Source: SZUA-430 sp964483585 (GTDB taxonomy: Bacteria; Pseudomonadota; Alphaproteobacteria; Micropepsales; Micropepsaceae). From it: 64,000 nucleotides of DNA. Below are positions 36,822 to 44,770 of the stretch, piece after piece; positions within the stretch are counted from its first letter, which is position 1; each line of letters begins with the position of its first letter. The stretch spans positions 1 to 64,000 of the forward strand of contig CAZABH010000003.1 of NCBI GenBank assembly GCA_964483585.1, in the 5' to 3' direction. The notes below the pieces were generated by a model. It had not been told where the DNA came from. It saw only the letters and a list, made by a program, of their open reading frames with translations, and ran no database searches. The translations under genes were made by a program, and so were the position numbers.

Positions 36822-37256
36822 TTACATCGCCGGAAGCACGACCTGTCGCCGCCCCGCCCAGTCCCGCATAAGCCTGACGATGCGCTGGTCCAGAACCGCA
36901 TCGCCGCTGGTCTCGGCAAAGACATGCAACTCAATCAGCAACGCCTTGAGCGTGGCATTCGTGGCATCAAGGGCAGACACGGAAAGATCAGGATCCGAGC
37001 CGCGCGCTGCCTCATTGAGCACAGATGAGAGGGGAGCAGGAACCTGCGCAGCGACCGCGCCGAACAGGACACGCATGGCATCGTTCTCGGACTTCCGAAT
37101 GGCAACGGCGCGACCGAACTCCTGCGCCACCATCAGCAACAACACACCCGTTGTTGTTGCAGAACCCTGCCCATAGCCAGCAGGCAAGGCAGGACCCATC
37201 TCCATCGCAATCTTTGCGAATGCCTGATTGAGCACGAGCTCAGGAGATGGTTTCAT
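36822..37256 (-). CDS. DUF6285-type small partner of the phosphotransferase
   Basis: A 144-residue soluble protein (MKPSPELVLNQAFAKIAMEM at the start, a helical body, RRQVVLPAM at the end). Proteins of this kind occur next to APH-type phosphotransferases. Its ATG overlaps the phosphotransferase stop by 4 bases, which strongly suggests a complex. In size and context it resembles LvaB, the small partner required by the 4-hydroxyacyl-CoA kinase LvaA in Pseudomonas putida levulinate catabolism. That comparison comes from memory of the system, not from an alignment. No catalytic motif is visible. Confidence 0.78.
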   Translation of the reverse strand: MKPSPELVLNQAFAKIAMEMGPALPAGYGQGSATTTGVLLLMVAQEFGRAVAIRKSENDAMRVLFGAVAAQVPAPLSSVLNEAARGSDPDLSVSALDATNATLKALLIELHVFAETSGDAVLDQRIVRLMRDWAGRRQVVLPAM

Positions 37257-38281
37257 GATCGAACACCCCTCGCATCGGCCAGCAGATCCGCGAGCCGCTT
37301 GTTGTGAAAGGGCATGCAGTAAAGCCCCGAGAACGCCATCACCGGATCAACATTAGTCCCAGCCTGGAATTCCTTCGCCGAGGAAATCCAGATCGCAAGA
37401 CCTTTCAGGCTTGCAAACATGGCCCACCACTCAAGAGCTTCGGGGCTCGCCCTGAGCCCACTCGCACGCTCCCATATGGCAATGGCCTCGGCACGCGGTA
37501 ACATGCCACCAGGGTTCTGTCGATCCGATGACCAAAGCGGATCCAAAGCCCACGCAAGGTCTTCGAGTGGATCTCCGATATGCGCCATTTCCCAATCGAG
37601 GATCGCCCTGATGTTACCAGCTGGATCGAACAGGAAATTGCCGGTGCGATAGTCCCCGTGCACGATTGAAATCCTCTGGGCCGGTGGCGGCGGATTGGCA
37701 CGCAGATGCCGGATCACCGCCCGCGCGATCGGCTGCGGCTCAAGCTCATCCTCGTCTATGACCTTCTCCCACTTGTCGAGCTCACCGACCCATGCCCGAT
37801 CCGGCACCGGCAGCGGAACATGCCCCGACAGCGGCGACACGCTGGCTTCGTGCCTGCAGATATCCCCAAGGATCCGATAGAACTGTTCACCGACACGCTG
37901 TCGGTGCGGACCATATGGATCGCCGGCCAGAATCGATCCGGCCGAACAGCCCTCGACTTCCTCCATGACGAAGAATGGCCGCTCGAGCCAATCGATGCCC
38001 CTCTCGAGGAACAGGGCGCGGGGCACTGGGACAGCACTTCCCTCGAAGCTGCGATAAGCAGCAAACTCGATCTCGCGCTCGGTCTCGATCAGCGTCGAGA
38101 CAGGATCGCGGCGAAAGATCAAACCCAGTTCGCGCCCGTCACCTGTCTCAACACGCACCCGAAAGGTTTCCCGGCTGGCCCCGCCGTGAATACGAGATAG
38201 GGAAAGAACACGCAGCCGACCCTCGGAGGGCCACTGCGCCGAGAGATACCTGACGATACGTTGTTCGATATCTGCACTCAT
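37253..38281 (-). CDS. Phosphotransferase family protein (APH fold, ACAD10/LvaA-like)
   Basis: A 342-residue kinase. The N-lobe has SRIHGGASRETF (nucleotide-binding loop) and FFVMEEVEGCS (hinge). The C-lobe has the catalytic IVHGDYRTGNFLFD motif, with HGD as Brenner motif, and ILDWEMAHIGDPLEDLAW with the metal-binding Asp. These match the ACAD10-like APH family, whose characterised members phosphorylate the hydroxyl of 4-hydroxyacyl-CoA thioesters rather than antibiotics. ATG 38281 gives MSADIEQ; the frame is open 57 bases upstream. It is coupled with DUF6285 and starts 13 bases after the AttH-like gene. Antibiotic resistance is unlikely. Confidence 0.88.
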   Translation of the reverse strand: MSADIEQRIVRYLSAQWPSEGRLRVLSLSRIHGGASRETFRVRVETGDGRELGLIFRRDPVSTLIETEREIEFAAYRSFEGSAVPVPRALFLERGIDWLERPFFVMEEVEGCSAGSILAGDPYGPHRQRVGEQFYRILGDICRHEASVSPLSGHVPLPVPDRAWVGELDKWEKVIDEDELEPQPIARAVIRHLRANPPPPAQRISIVHGDYRTGNFLFDPAGNIRAILDWEMAHIGDPLEDLAWALDPLWSSDRQNPGGMLPRAEAIAIWERASGLRASPEALEWWAMFASLKGLAIWISSAKEFQAGTNVDPVMAFSGLYCMPFHNKRLADLLADARGVRS

Positions 38282-38294
38282 CACGTCACCGAAA

Positions 38295-39398
38295 TCACTT
38301 GGCCATATCCATGAGATCCGTGAACCCGCTGGGGGCATGGGGGCCGATCACCAGCTGTTCAAGCACGCCGCACCCCTCACGTTGAAGGCCGTCTGGCCCT
38401 CGCAAAATTGCCTGGCAGAACGCCTGGACATGAAGATAGGGGAACGCACTCGTATCGACTTTCGCAGTTTCAAGCGCATCATAGGCCACCCTGATTTCCC
38501 CATGCAGGCGCCCATGGCCCCACTCGGGATGAGTATACCCGAGGCCGCTCATGAAGAAATTCCATTGAGGCTTCAACTCGACACTATACGCCGCACCCCA
38601 GCTATCATGCATCGCAATGGTCGCAGCCGCCGCATGGCGCGTTCCAGATTTGTAAGAGACCTGCGAGCGGCACGCCTCCATGTGCACAACGGCCCCCTGA
38701 CCGACAGGCGCCATCACGGCGTGGGTATTCCAAGGACGTCCTGTCTCGTCGGCATTGTTGTGATAGAGCGTGATACGGTCCTCGAAGTTCATCGGCGCCC
38801 AGAGCCAGTAGAACTGCGGTGCACGTGCAGGCGCTGCAGGCTGAGGATCAGCCTGACCCACAGGCCTCACACCCCAGGAACGATCCCGCGTTCCGAGAAA
38901 CCCGGCGCCAATGTCGATGCGCTTGCCTCGAACATCAATCCAGCCGACATACGAACCGTTTTGCGTCAGCCGCGTGTAATCCATGATCGTACGCGGACCA
39001 ATGCGATAGGTGAAGCGTGGCTCTTCGATGGCAGCAGTGCGGGCCGTGAACAACAGTTCGGCGGCGATGCCATGCTCATTGGGCTCGACGCTGACACGCA
39101 GGCTTTGCAGGGGCTCAACCACATTTACGCCGATTGGCCCCACGGACGTATCCATCCGCTCCATGTGGAGGATTCGCGACGCACGCAAATTGTGCTGTAC
39201 CCCGTCCACCACGACACAGAATGCTGCATCCATGACATTCAAGGCGGGATAGACACCTAGCGCGGTTGCAAAAAATACGGATCCATCCGGTGCATAGCCA
39301 TTGAAGAAGTAGCGATCATAGAAATTGCGATCCGTGCCTGCATACGCGATGGGGTCGGCCGTCTGGTGTATGGGATAGTCATCCGCCTTTGTGAGCAT
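38295..39398 (-). CDS. AttH/CrtC-like lipocalin-fold protein (DUF7064/7065 type)
   Basis: About 367 residues from ATG 39398, with no signal peptide. It reads as two beta-rich halves. The phrases DRNFYDRYFFNGYAPDG, FATALGVYPALNVMDAAFCV, FTYRIGPRTIMDYTRLTQNG and GTRDRSWGVRPVG suggest the AttH/hydroxyneurosporene-synthase-like double-lipocalin superfamily, which includes the carotenoid hydratase CrtC. Members with unknown function are common next to APH phosphotransferases in lipid-degrading bacteria. It is the first gene of the six-gene minus-strand set. It could bind or hydrate a hydrophobic substrate; this is inference. Confidence 0.7.
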   Translation of the reverse strand: MLTKADDYPIHQTADPIAYAGTDRNFYDRYFFNGYAPDGSVFFATALGVYPALNVMDAAFCVVVDGVQHNLRASRILHMERMDTSVGPIGVNVVEPLQSLRVSVEPNEHGIAAELLFTARTAAIEEPRFTYRIGPRTIMDYTRLTQNGSYVGWIDVRGKRIDIGAGFLGTRDRSWGVRPVGQADPQPAAPARAPQFYWLWAPMNFEDRITLYHNNADETGRPWNTHAVMAPVGQGAVVHMEACRSQVSYKSGTRHAAAATIAMHDSWGAAYSVELKPQWNFFMSGLGYTHPEWGHGRLHGEIRVAYDALETAKVDTSAFPYLHVQAFCQAILRGPDGLQREGCGVLEQLVIGPHAPSGFTDLMDMAK

Positions 39399-39739
39399 TC
39401 GCGATCCAACCTTGCCGGGGGCGCAGTCTCCTGTACGACGGCGCCTGTCTTTCTGCAGGTGATACTGGTACAAAGCCTGCGGCATGAAAAGGCGAAAACA
39501 TGAGACGCATATGGCTGACGATCGGCAGTCTCGGCATGCTGCTGGCCCTTGTCGTCGCTACCCTGCAGTCGCGGGAACACTGACCCGCTGCTGCACGGAT
39601 CCCCACACTCGGGCCATCGCCATGCTGGACGCTACGGCAGGCGGCGACTGTCTGGCGGACCACGCAGCCATCTCGACATGATGCAACTTTCCTTTAGATG
39701 TAACAGACGTATCAGCCGCTTCAGGAGCGAGGACGGATC
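39399..39739. other. Divergent intergenic region between the two halves of the 33-43 kb locus
   Basis: About 340 bases that must hold the promoters of both the six-gene minus-strand set and the plus-strand monooxygenase set. I find no clear palindromic operator and no consensus promoter. A short plus-strand frame (39500-39583) is listed separately. The region is the obvious place to look for binding by the LuxR-hydrolase protein. Confidence 0.4.
39500..39583 (+). CDS. Possible 27-residue membrane peptide
   Basis: ATG 39500 opens a 27-codon frame encoding MRRIWLTIGS, a hydrophobic middle (LGMLLALVVAT) and LQSREH. The positive-inside start and single hydrophobic helix resemble real small membrane proteins. 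A weak AAGG ribosome site precedes it. There is no conservation evidence, and chance occurrence in GC-rich DNA is quite possible. Confidence 0.25.
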   Translation: MRRIWLTIGSLGMLLALVVATLQSREH

Positions 39740-41218
39740 ATGCCCGAGAACATCATCATCGTTGGCGCAGGCATAGCAGGCCTCGGAACCGCAATGGCCC
39801 TGGCCCGCCAGGGCCGCAACATTACCATCCTCGACCGCGACCCACCTCCGTCAACCGATATCGAAACAGCCTTCGAGCAATGGGAGCGCAGGGGAGCAAC
39901 CCAATTACGGCACAGCCACGTGTTCCTCGGCTGTCTCGTTTCGCTGATCCGCAAGAGACACCCCAGGCTGCTCGATATGCTTCTCAAGGCTGGCGCGCGC
40001 GAGGTTGGTTTTGCCGAAAGCCTCCCGCCACAGCTCAAGGACACCTATGCGCCAAGCCAGGACGATGGCGACATGGCGTTTCTCTTCTCCAGGCGCACGA
40101 CGCTGGAGCATGCAATGCGAACCTATGTCCAGACACTGCCCGGTGTGACTTTCGAGAATGGCATGCGCGTACGCGAACTCGTGACCTGCAAGCAGGGTGG
40201 CACACTGAGTGTCACCGGCCTGAAGGCCGAGAGCGACGAGATCCCACTCCATTCGAAGATGGCCGACATCATCATCGACGCGGGCGGACGAAACTCCATC
40301 CTGACAGATGACCTGCGCAACAAGGGCGCCTCCATCGAGGAAGAGCGACACCCCGCAGGAATTCTTTATTTCACTCGCCATTATCAGCTGCGAGACAACC
40401 AAAGCGAACCACCACGCGACAATGTCCCGGGTGCAGGCGATCTCGGTTACATAAAGTTTGGGGTGTTCGCGGCTGACAACAGGCACTTCTCGATCACCTT
40501 GGCCGTGCCTGAAATTGAGACACGACTGCGCGTTGCCGCACCCAACCCACGTATCTTTGACAGCATCTGCAACCAGATTCCGGGCATGGCGCGTTGGATC
40601 GATCCTGCCCGCGCAGTGCCTGTTACCAAGGTCTTCGGCATGGGCAACCTGTTCAATGTCTGGCGAAGCTACATCACGGCAGGCGTGCCACAGGCCTTGA
40701 ATTTCTTCTCGGTAGGGGACGCAGCAATCCGCACCAACCCCCTCTACGGCCGAGGCTGCTCGCTGTCAGTCATGCACGCACACATCCTGGCAGACATCCT
40801 CGACCGCACGCCCGACCCCGTCGAACGAGCAGTACTTTTCGATAGGCAGAGCAGGCAGGAAATCCGCCCCTATTGGGACTCACTCGTCAAGCAGGACCAG
40901 GGCGCCATTCGCCGCGCAAAAAACGAGCAGAAGACGAACTACAGGCCCCGCTTCAAGGCGCGGCTAATCCGCAGCTTTGCAGAGGATGCAATCGGTCCGG
41001 CCACGCGACGGCACCTCGACGTCTACAGGGCAATACTGAAGACATTCCACATGCTCGAGGTGCCAACTGTTTGGCTGAAAAATCCGGTTGTCATGGGCAA
41101 GGTGATTTTGACATGGCTGACACCCCGGTCAGCCAAGGCCCATCTCTATCCACCCAAGCTGGGCCCTGCGCGCGACGAAATGCTCTCGGCACTCGGCCTC
41201 ACAGGTCAGACCTCTTAA
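39740..41218 (+). CDS. FAD-dependent monooxygenase/oxidoreductase
   Basis: A 492-residue flavoprotein. The N-terminal dinucleotide motif GAGIAGLGTA is at residues 9-18, with an acidic end of strand 2 (ILDRD). A second FAD motif appears as FFSVGDAAIRTNPLYGRGCSL, and the GG-type RTTLEHAM segment lies between. The layout is that of PHBH-fold monooxygenases, including epoxidases, halogenase-like and geranylgeranyl-reductase-like enzymes. There is a C-terminal extension of about 100 residues. No signal peptide is present. It begins the plus-strand set and is followed 17 bases later by an epoxide-hydrolase-type gene, which makes an epoxidase reading attractive but unproven. Confidence 0.82.
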   Translation: MPENIIIVGAGIAGLGTAMALARQGRNITILDRDPPPSTDIETAFEQWERRGATQLRHSHVFLGCLVSLIRKRHPRLLDMLLKAGAREVGFAESLPPQLKDTYAPSQDDGDMAFLFSRRTTLEHAMRTYVQTLPGVTFENGMRVRELVTCKQGGTLSVTGLKAESDEIPLHSKMADIIIDAGGRNSILTDDLRNKGASIEEERHPAGILYFTRHYQLRDNQSEPPRDNVPGAGDLGYIKFGVFAADNRHFSITLAVPEIETRLRVAAPNPRIFDSICNQIPGMARWIDPARAVPVTKVFGMGNLFNVWRSYITAGVPQALNFFSVGDAAIRTNPLYGRGCSLSVMHAHILADILDRTPDPVERAVLFDRQSRQEIRPYWDSLVKQDQGAIRRAKNEQKTNYRPRFKARLIRSFAEDAIGPATRRHLDVYRAILKTFHMLEVPTVWLKNPVVMGKVILTWLTPRSAKAHLYPPKLGPARDEMLSALGLTGQTS

Positions 41219-41235
41219 AACAGGGAGCGGACATC

Positions 41236-42198
41236 ATGGGCGTCGACTGGAAGAAGCCGCATTACGCACGCACGAATGACATCCGCATGGCCTACTTCGA
41301 GCAAGGCTCGGGGATGCCGGTCATCATGTGCCATGGTTTTCCTGAACTTGCCTATGCCTGGCGCCACCAGATACCAGCCTTGGCAGACGCGGGCTTCCGA
41401 GCGATCGCACCCGATCAGCGAGGCTATGGCTTCACCGATCGGCCTCAGGCCATAGAGACGTACGACATTCGCCATCTGACCGACGACCTTGCAGGCTTGC
41501 TCGATCACTTGGGCATACCCAAGGCCATCTTCGTCGGACATGATTGGGGTGGTTCAGTCGTCTGGGCGATGCCCCTGCTCCACCCGGATCGCGTGGCCGG
41601 CGTCATAGGCGTAAACACGCCTTTCCTTCCCCGCCCGCCGATGGATCCCATTGCCCTCATGCGCGCCGCCTATGGCGAGGACATGTACATCGTCTTCTTC
41701 CAGCAACCTGGACCAGCAGACGCCATCCTCGACGCCGACCCCGGCAAGACGTTGCGCTTTTTCTACCGCAGGTCCCCACTGACAATCGCCCAGTTCGACA
41801 GCCTGCCCAGCGAGCAGCGCAACCTCGCCCTTGTCTCGGCGCTGCAATCCGACGAAAGCCTCTGGCCAGGCCTCCCCCTGCACACACCCGAAGAGCACGA
41901 CCATTTCGTGGACATGTTCACCCGCACCGGGTTCACGGGCGGCATCAATTGGTACCGAAACTTCACGCGAAACTGGCAGATCATGGAGACCGTGCCGCAA
42001 CGCGTCGAGTGTCCAGCCCTGATGGTCATGGCCGCAAATGACATCGTGCTGCGACCATCACTGGCAGACGGAATGGAAGCATTCGTTCCGGACCTGGAGA
42101 AGCACTTGATCCAGGATTGCGGGCACTGGACACAGTCCGAGAAACCGGACGAGTTGAACAGGGCCATGATCACATGGTTGAGGAACCGCTTCGGTTAA
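41236..42198 (+). CDS. Alpha/beta hydrolase, soluble epoxide hydrolase type
   Basis: A 320-residue enzyme. The oxyanion motif HGFPE is near residues 35-39 and the nucleophile elbow GHDWGG supplies Asp at about residue 105, as in soluble epoxide hydrolases and haloalkane dehalogenases. A cap domain follows (about 135-240). The acid is in AANDIVL, and the C-terminal His is in DCGHWTQSEKP. HGFPE plus GHDWGG favour an epoxide hydrolase over an esterase. The start is ATG 41236, preceded by AGGGAG; the longer frame upstream overlaps the monooxygenase gene and is a shadow. Confidence 0.88.
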   Translation: MGVDWKKPHYARTNDIRMAYFEQGSGMPVIMCHGFPELAYAWRHQIPALADAGFRAIAPDQRGYGFTDRPQAIETYDIRHLTDDLAGLLDHLGIPKAIFVGHDWGGSVVWAMPLLHPDRVAGVIGVNTPFLPRPPMDPIALMRAAYGEDMYIVFFQQPGPADAILDADPGKTLRFFYRRSPLTIAQFDSLPSEQRNLALVSALQSDESLWPGLPLHTPEEHDHFVDMFTRTGFTGGINWYRNFTRNWQIMETVPQRVECPALMVMAANDIVLRPSLADGMEAFVPDLEKHLIQDCGHWTQSEKPDELNRAMITWLRNRFG

Positions 42199-42276
42199 GG
42201 TTTCCGTCACGACACTTTGCCGAAGCCTGCCATTGCAGATATGCTCTGCACAGAACGCCCAGGAGGGACATGATCA

Positions 42277-42741
42277 ATGCCTGCACTGCCCGAAATCACG
42301 CCTGCCACCATGTACCTCGTGCTGACTTTGGGCGTCTTGCCGTTCTGGGCACTTTTGATCCTTCTCCCCCGCGCCCGGATAACCGAGCACCTTGTGCATT
42401 CAGTGGCGCTACCTCTCATCCTGGGCGTCACCTATGCCTGGCTGCTAGCCACGGCATTGACATCCCCTGCTCCCGAGGGTGCGGGGTTCGCAACACTTGA
42501 CGCATTGATGAAAACCTTCAGCGTCGAAATCGCGGTGGTTGCGGGCTGGGCGCATTACATTGTGTTCGACTTGTTCGTCGGCGCCTGGATCGCACGCGAT
42601 GCACAGCGGGTCGGGCTGAATCACTTCATGCTCATTCCCTGCCTGCTGCTGACGATTGTCATGGGACCAATCGGCCTGGTGGCCTACCTGATGACACGAG
42701 GCCTTTCAGGCAAAGGCGGCACCAGTCTTTTTGAAGGGTGA
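42277..42741 (+). CDS. ABA4-like (DUF4281) integral membrane protein
   Basis: A 154-residue protein with four membrane segments. GWAHYIVFDLFVGAWIARDAQR is characteristic of ABA4-like proteins, named after the plant protein required for neoxanthin formation from the epoxy-carotenoid violaxanthin. Bacterial members have no established function. ATG 42277 has AGGAGGG upstream (42261-42267). It follows the epoxide hydrolase by 78 bases. Its last 36 bases overlap the convergent SDR gene. Confidence 0.82.
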   Translation: MPALPEITPATMYLVLTLGVLPFWALLILLPRARITEHLVHSVALPLILGVTYAWLLATALTSPAPEGAGFATLDALMKTFSVEIAVVAGWAHYIVFDLFVGAWIARDAQRVGLNHFMLIPCLLLTIVMGPIGLVAYLMTRGLSGKGGTSLFEG

Positions 42742-43581
42742 ACCGCAGAGTACCTCGCTTCGCGTCCACAGGGCAGAAGCGACATCCTCGTCATGCGAGA
42801 CGGCCGACGACCGCGCCGGCTGGCACTTGTCAAAATACTGCCCCGTGACACGCGCAAGTGTGGGATCCGTCGCCACGTGCACGCTTGTGCGAGCGCCATC
42901 TATCTCGGAAATCGCTGCCACACGTTTCGCAAGCCCCAGCATGACCCCGAACAGGCCTCCATTATTGTTGCCGAAGGCCGACGCAACGAATCCAGGGTGC
43001 AGGCAGTTCGCCGTAACGCGCGTCCCACCAAGCGCTTTGGCAAGCGAATAGGTGAAGTAGATGTTCGCAAGCTTGGAGCGAGAGTAAGCTGTCCAGCCAC
43101 TGTAGCCTCGCTCCATCTGCAGGTCATCAAGATCCAGCTTGGCACGCAGGTGCGCTGCTGATGCAACGTTTACAATGCGGCCCTGCTCCGCGGCCACCAG
43201 AAGGTCAAGCAGCTCGGACGTCAGCAGAAAATAGGCAAGATGGTTCAGCGCAAAAGTCATTTCGATCCCGTCAACGCTGGTCTGGCGTGTCTGGAACATG
43301 GCACCGGCATTGTTGATCAGCACGTCAAGAGAACTGAAACGCTCGCGCAATAACTGCGCTGCGCTCAGGACCCCGCGCCTCGACGACAGATCTGCCTGAA
43401 TGAAGTATACCTTATCATTCCCGGTCTGGCTGCGAAGAGCCCTGACAACCGTATCCCCCTTGGCAGCATTGCGTCCGACCAGTGTCACAAGTGCGCCCCT
43501 GACAGCCAGTTCTCGCGCCGTCTCGCGCCCTATACCATCCGTACCGCCCGTGACGACAACAACCTTGTCTTTCATCTTCAT
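42706..43581 (-). CDS. SDR family NAD(P)-dependent oxidoreductase (retinol-dehydrogenase-like)
   Basis: A 291-residue short-chain dehydrogenase. The cofactor motif TGGTDGIG is near residues 9-16, NNAG near 85, the catalytic Ser in NVASAAH and the YxxxK in YSRSKLANIYF. After the active site comes LHPGFVASAFGN. The pattern resembles retinol dehydrogenase/WWOX-like enzymes, which use hydrophobic alcohols or aldehydes. ATG 43581 overlaps the stop of the aldolase gene by 4 bases, indicating coupling. The 3' end overlaps the ABA4-like gene on the opposite strand. Confidence 0.88.
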   Translation of the reverse strand: MKMKDKVVVVTGGTDGIGRETARELAVRGALVTLVGRNAAKGDTVVRALRSQTGNDKVYFIQADLSSRRGVLSAAQLLRERFSSLDVLINNAGAMFQTRQTSVDGIEMTFALNHLAYFLLTSELLDLLVAAEQGRIVNVASAAHLRAKLDLDDLQMERGYSGWTAYSRSKLANIYFTYSLAKALGGTRVTANCLHPGFVASAFGNNNGGLFGVMLGLAKRVAAISEIDGARTSVHVATDPTLARVTGQYFDKCQPARSSAVSHDEDVASALWTRSEVLCGSPFKKTGAAFA

Positions 43582-44198
43582 GCCTTTCTTCCGCACGCAG
43601 CGAGGCAACTCTCGACCAGAGCACGCGCACGAGTGAGGATTTCATCATCGCCATACTCAGGCTTGAACAGGCTGCTGCCAACGCCAAAGCCATCGGCGCC
43701 TGCCTGCACCCAGGCTTTCATTGTATGAGTGTCGACACCGCCAACGGGAAATATCGGCACGACGGACGACGGCAAAACTGCGCGCAACGCCTTGAGCCCG
43801 GCAGGACCGACCACTTCAGCCGGGAACAACTTGATCACTGAAGCACCAGAGGCGACCGCCGCGAACGCCTCACTCGGCGTCATGACACCGGGCATCAGCG
43901 GTACGCCTGCCTGCCGCCCGGCCTGCATGACCTCCAGATCCAGATTTGGCATCACAAGGAACTCAGCCCCTGCACGGATAGACGCTTCCACATCCGCCGC
44001 CCGCAGCACAGTGCCAGCCCCCACAAGAACGCCGCTGGGAACAGCCTCACGAGCCAGCCGGATGGAGTGGAGGGCTTGAGGAGAGTTTAATGTCACCTCC
44101 ATCAGCCTGACACCAGCTTGTGCCAGGACACGAGCCACGGCAGCTGCGCGTTCGGGAACGATGCCGCGAAGCACGACGACAAGGGGCACGGCCGCCAT
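43578..44198 (-). CDS. dgoA: 2-dehydro-3-deoxy-6-phosphogalactonate (KDPGal/KDPG-type) aldolase
   Basis: A class I aldolase of the KDPG/KDPGal family. LRGIVPERA carries the proton-transfer region, LMEVTLNSPQAL the Glu general base, LVGAGTVL and MPNLD the barrel strands, and ASVIKLFPAEVVGP the Schiff-base Lys. PLVVVLRGI and LNSPQ favour DgoA over Eda. It cleaves a 2-keto-3-deoxy-6-phospho sugar acid to pyruvate and glyceraldehyde 3-phosphate. ATG 44198 gives 206 residues, the usual length; GTG 44243 and TTG 44273 are longer options without good ribosome sites. No partner kinase or dehydratase is nearby; only the overlapping SDR gene follows. Confidence 0.88.
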   Translation of the reverse strand: MAAVPLVVVLRGIVPERAAAVARVLAQAGVRLMEVTLNSPQALHSIRLAREAVPSGVLVGAGTVLRAADVEASIRAGAEFLVMPNLDLEVMQAGRQAGVPLMPGVMTPSEAFAAVASGASVIKLFPAEVVGPAGLKALRAVLPSSVVPIFPVGGVDTHTMKAWVQAGADGFGVGSSLFKPEYGDDEILTRARALVESCLAACGRKA

Positions 44199-44371
44199 GG
44201 CCGCGGAAAAAGGGGTCACAGGCAGGACAGGCTCTCCATTCACAGGTCTTGAAGCTCCAGCGGGGTGCCGCAATCAGCAAATGATAGCAGCGTTATCAAC
44301 GAATTTGAAACAGCTGTTGGCTTATTCTCCGCGCAACGGCTGCGAAAAGGCCAGAAGCAGGTGGGGACAAT

Positions 44372-44752
44372 ATGAAGGTACTTGTGGTGGACGACTACAG
44401 CACGATGCGGCGCATCATCCGCAACCTGCTGACACAGATCGGTTACACGGACGTGGACGAGGCATCGGACGGTGGTGACGCGCTCACCAAGCTGAAACAG
44501 GTTCACTACGGCCTCGTGATCTCCGACTGGAATATGGAGCCCATGACCGGCTACGACCTGCTGAAGCAGGTCCGTGCGGACGACAAGCTGAAGGGCACTC
44601 CCTTCATCATGGTCACGGCCGAATCCAAGACAGACAATGTGATCGCGGCCAAGAAGGCGGGCGTCGACAACTACATCGTCAAGCCATTCAATGCCGCCAC
44701 GCTGCAGCAGAAGATCAACGCTGTCATGCAGCCGACACCCAAGCCAAACTGA
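44372..44752 (+). CDS. cheY: Chemotaxis response regulator CheY
   Basis: A 126-residue single receiver domain. The acidic pair (VVDDYSTMRRI), the phosphoacceptor in LVISDWNMEPM (about Asp54), Thr in MVTAESK and the conserved Lys in NYIVKPFNA are all present. NMEPMTGYDLLKQVR and TAESKTDNVIAAKKAGVDNYIVKPF are CheY rather than generic. It controls flagellar switching by binding FliM when phosphorylated. AGGTGGGGAC precedes the ATG. cheZ begins 18 bases downstream; no other flagellar or chemotaxis gene is in the window. Confidence 0.95.
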   Translation: MKVLVVDDYSTMRRIIRNLLTQIGYTDVDEASDGGDALTKLKQVHYGLVISDWNMEPMTGYDLLKQVRADDKLKGTPFIMVTAESKTDNVIAAKKAGVDNYIVKPFNAATLQQKINAVMQPTPKPN

Positions 44753-44770
44753 ACAGTCGGGGATTCAAAA

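Noticed and set aside
37253..38281. Aminoglycoside resistance kinase
   Set aside because: The APH fold is there, but the motifs and DUF6285 coupling match the ACAD10/LvaA-like metabolic branch.
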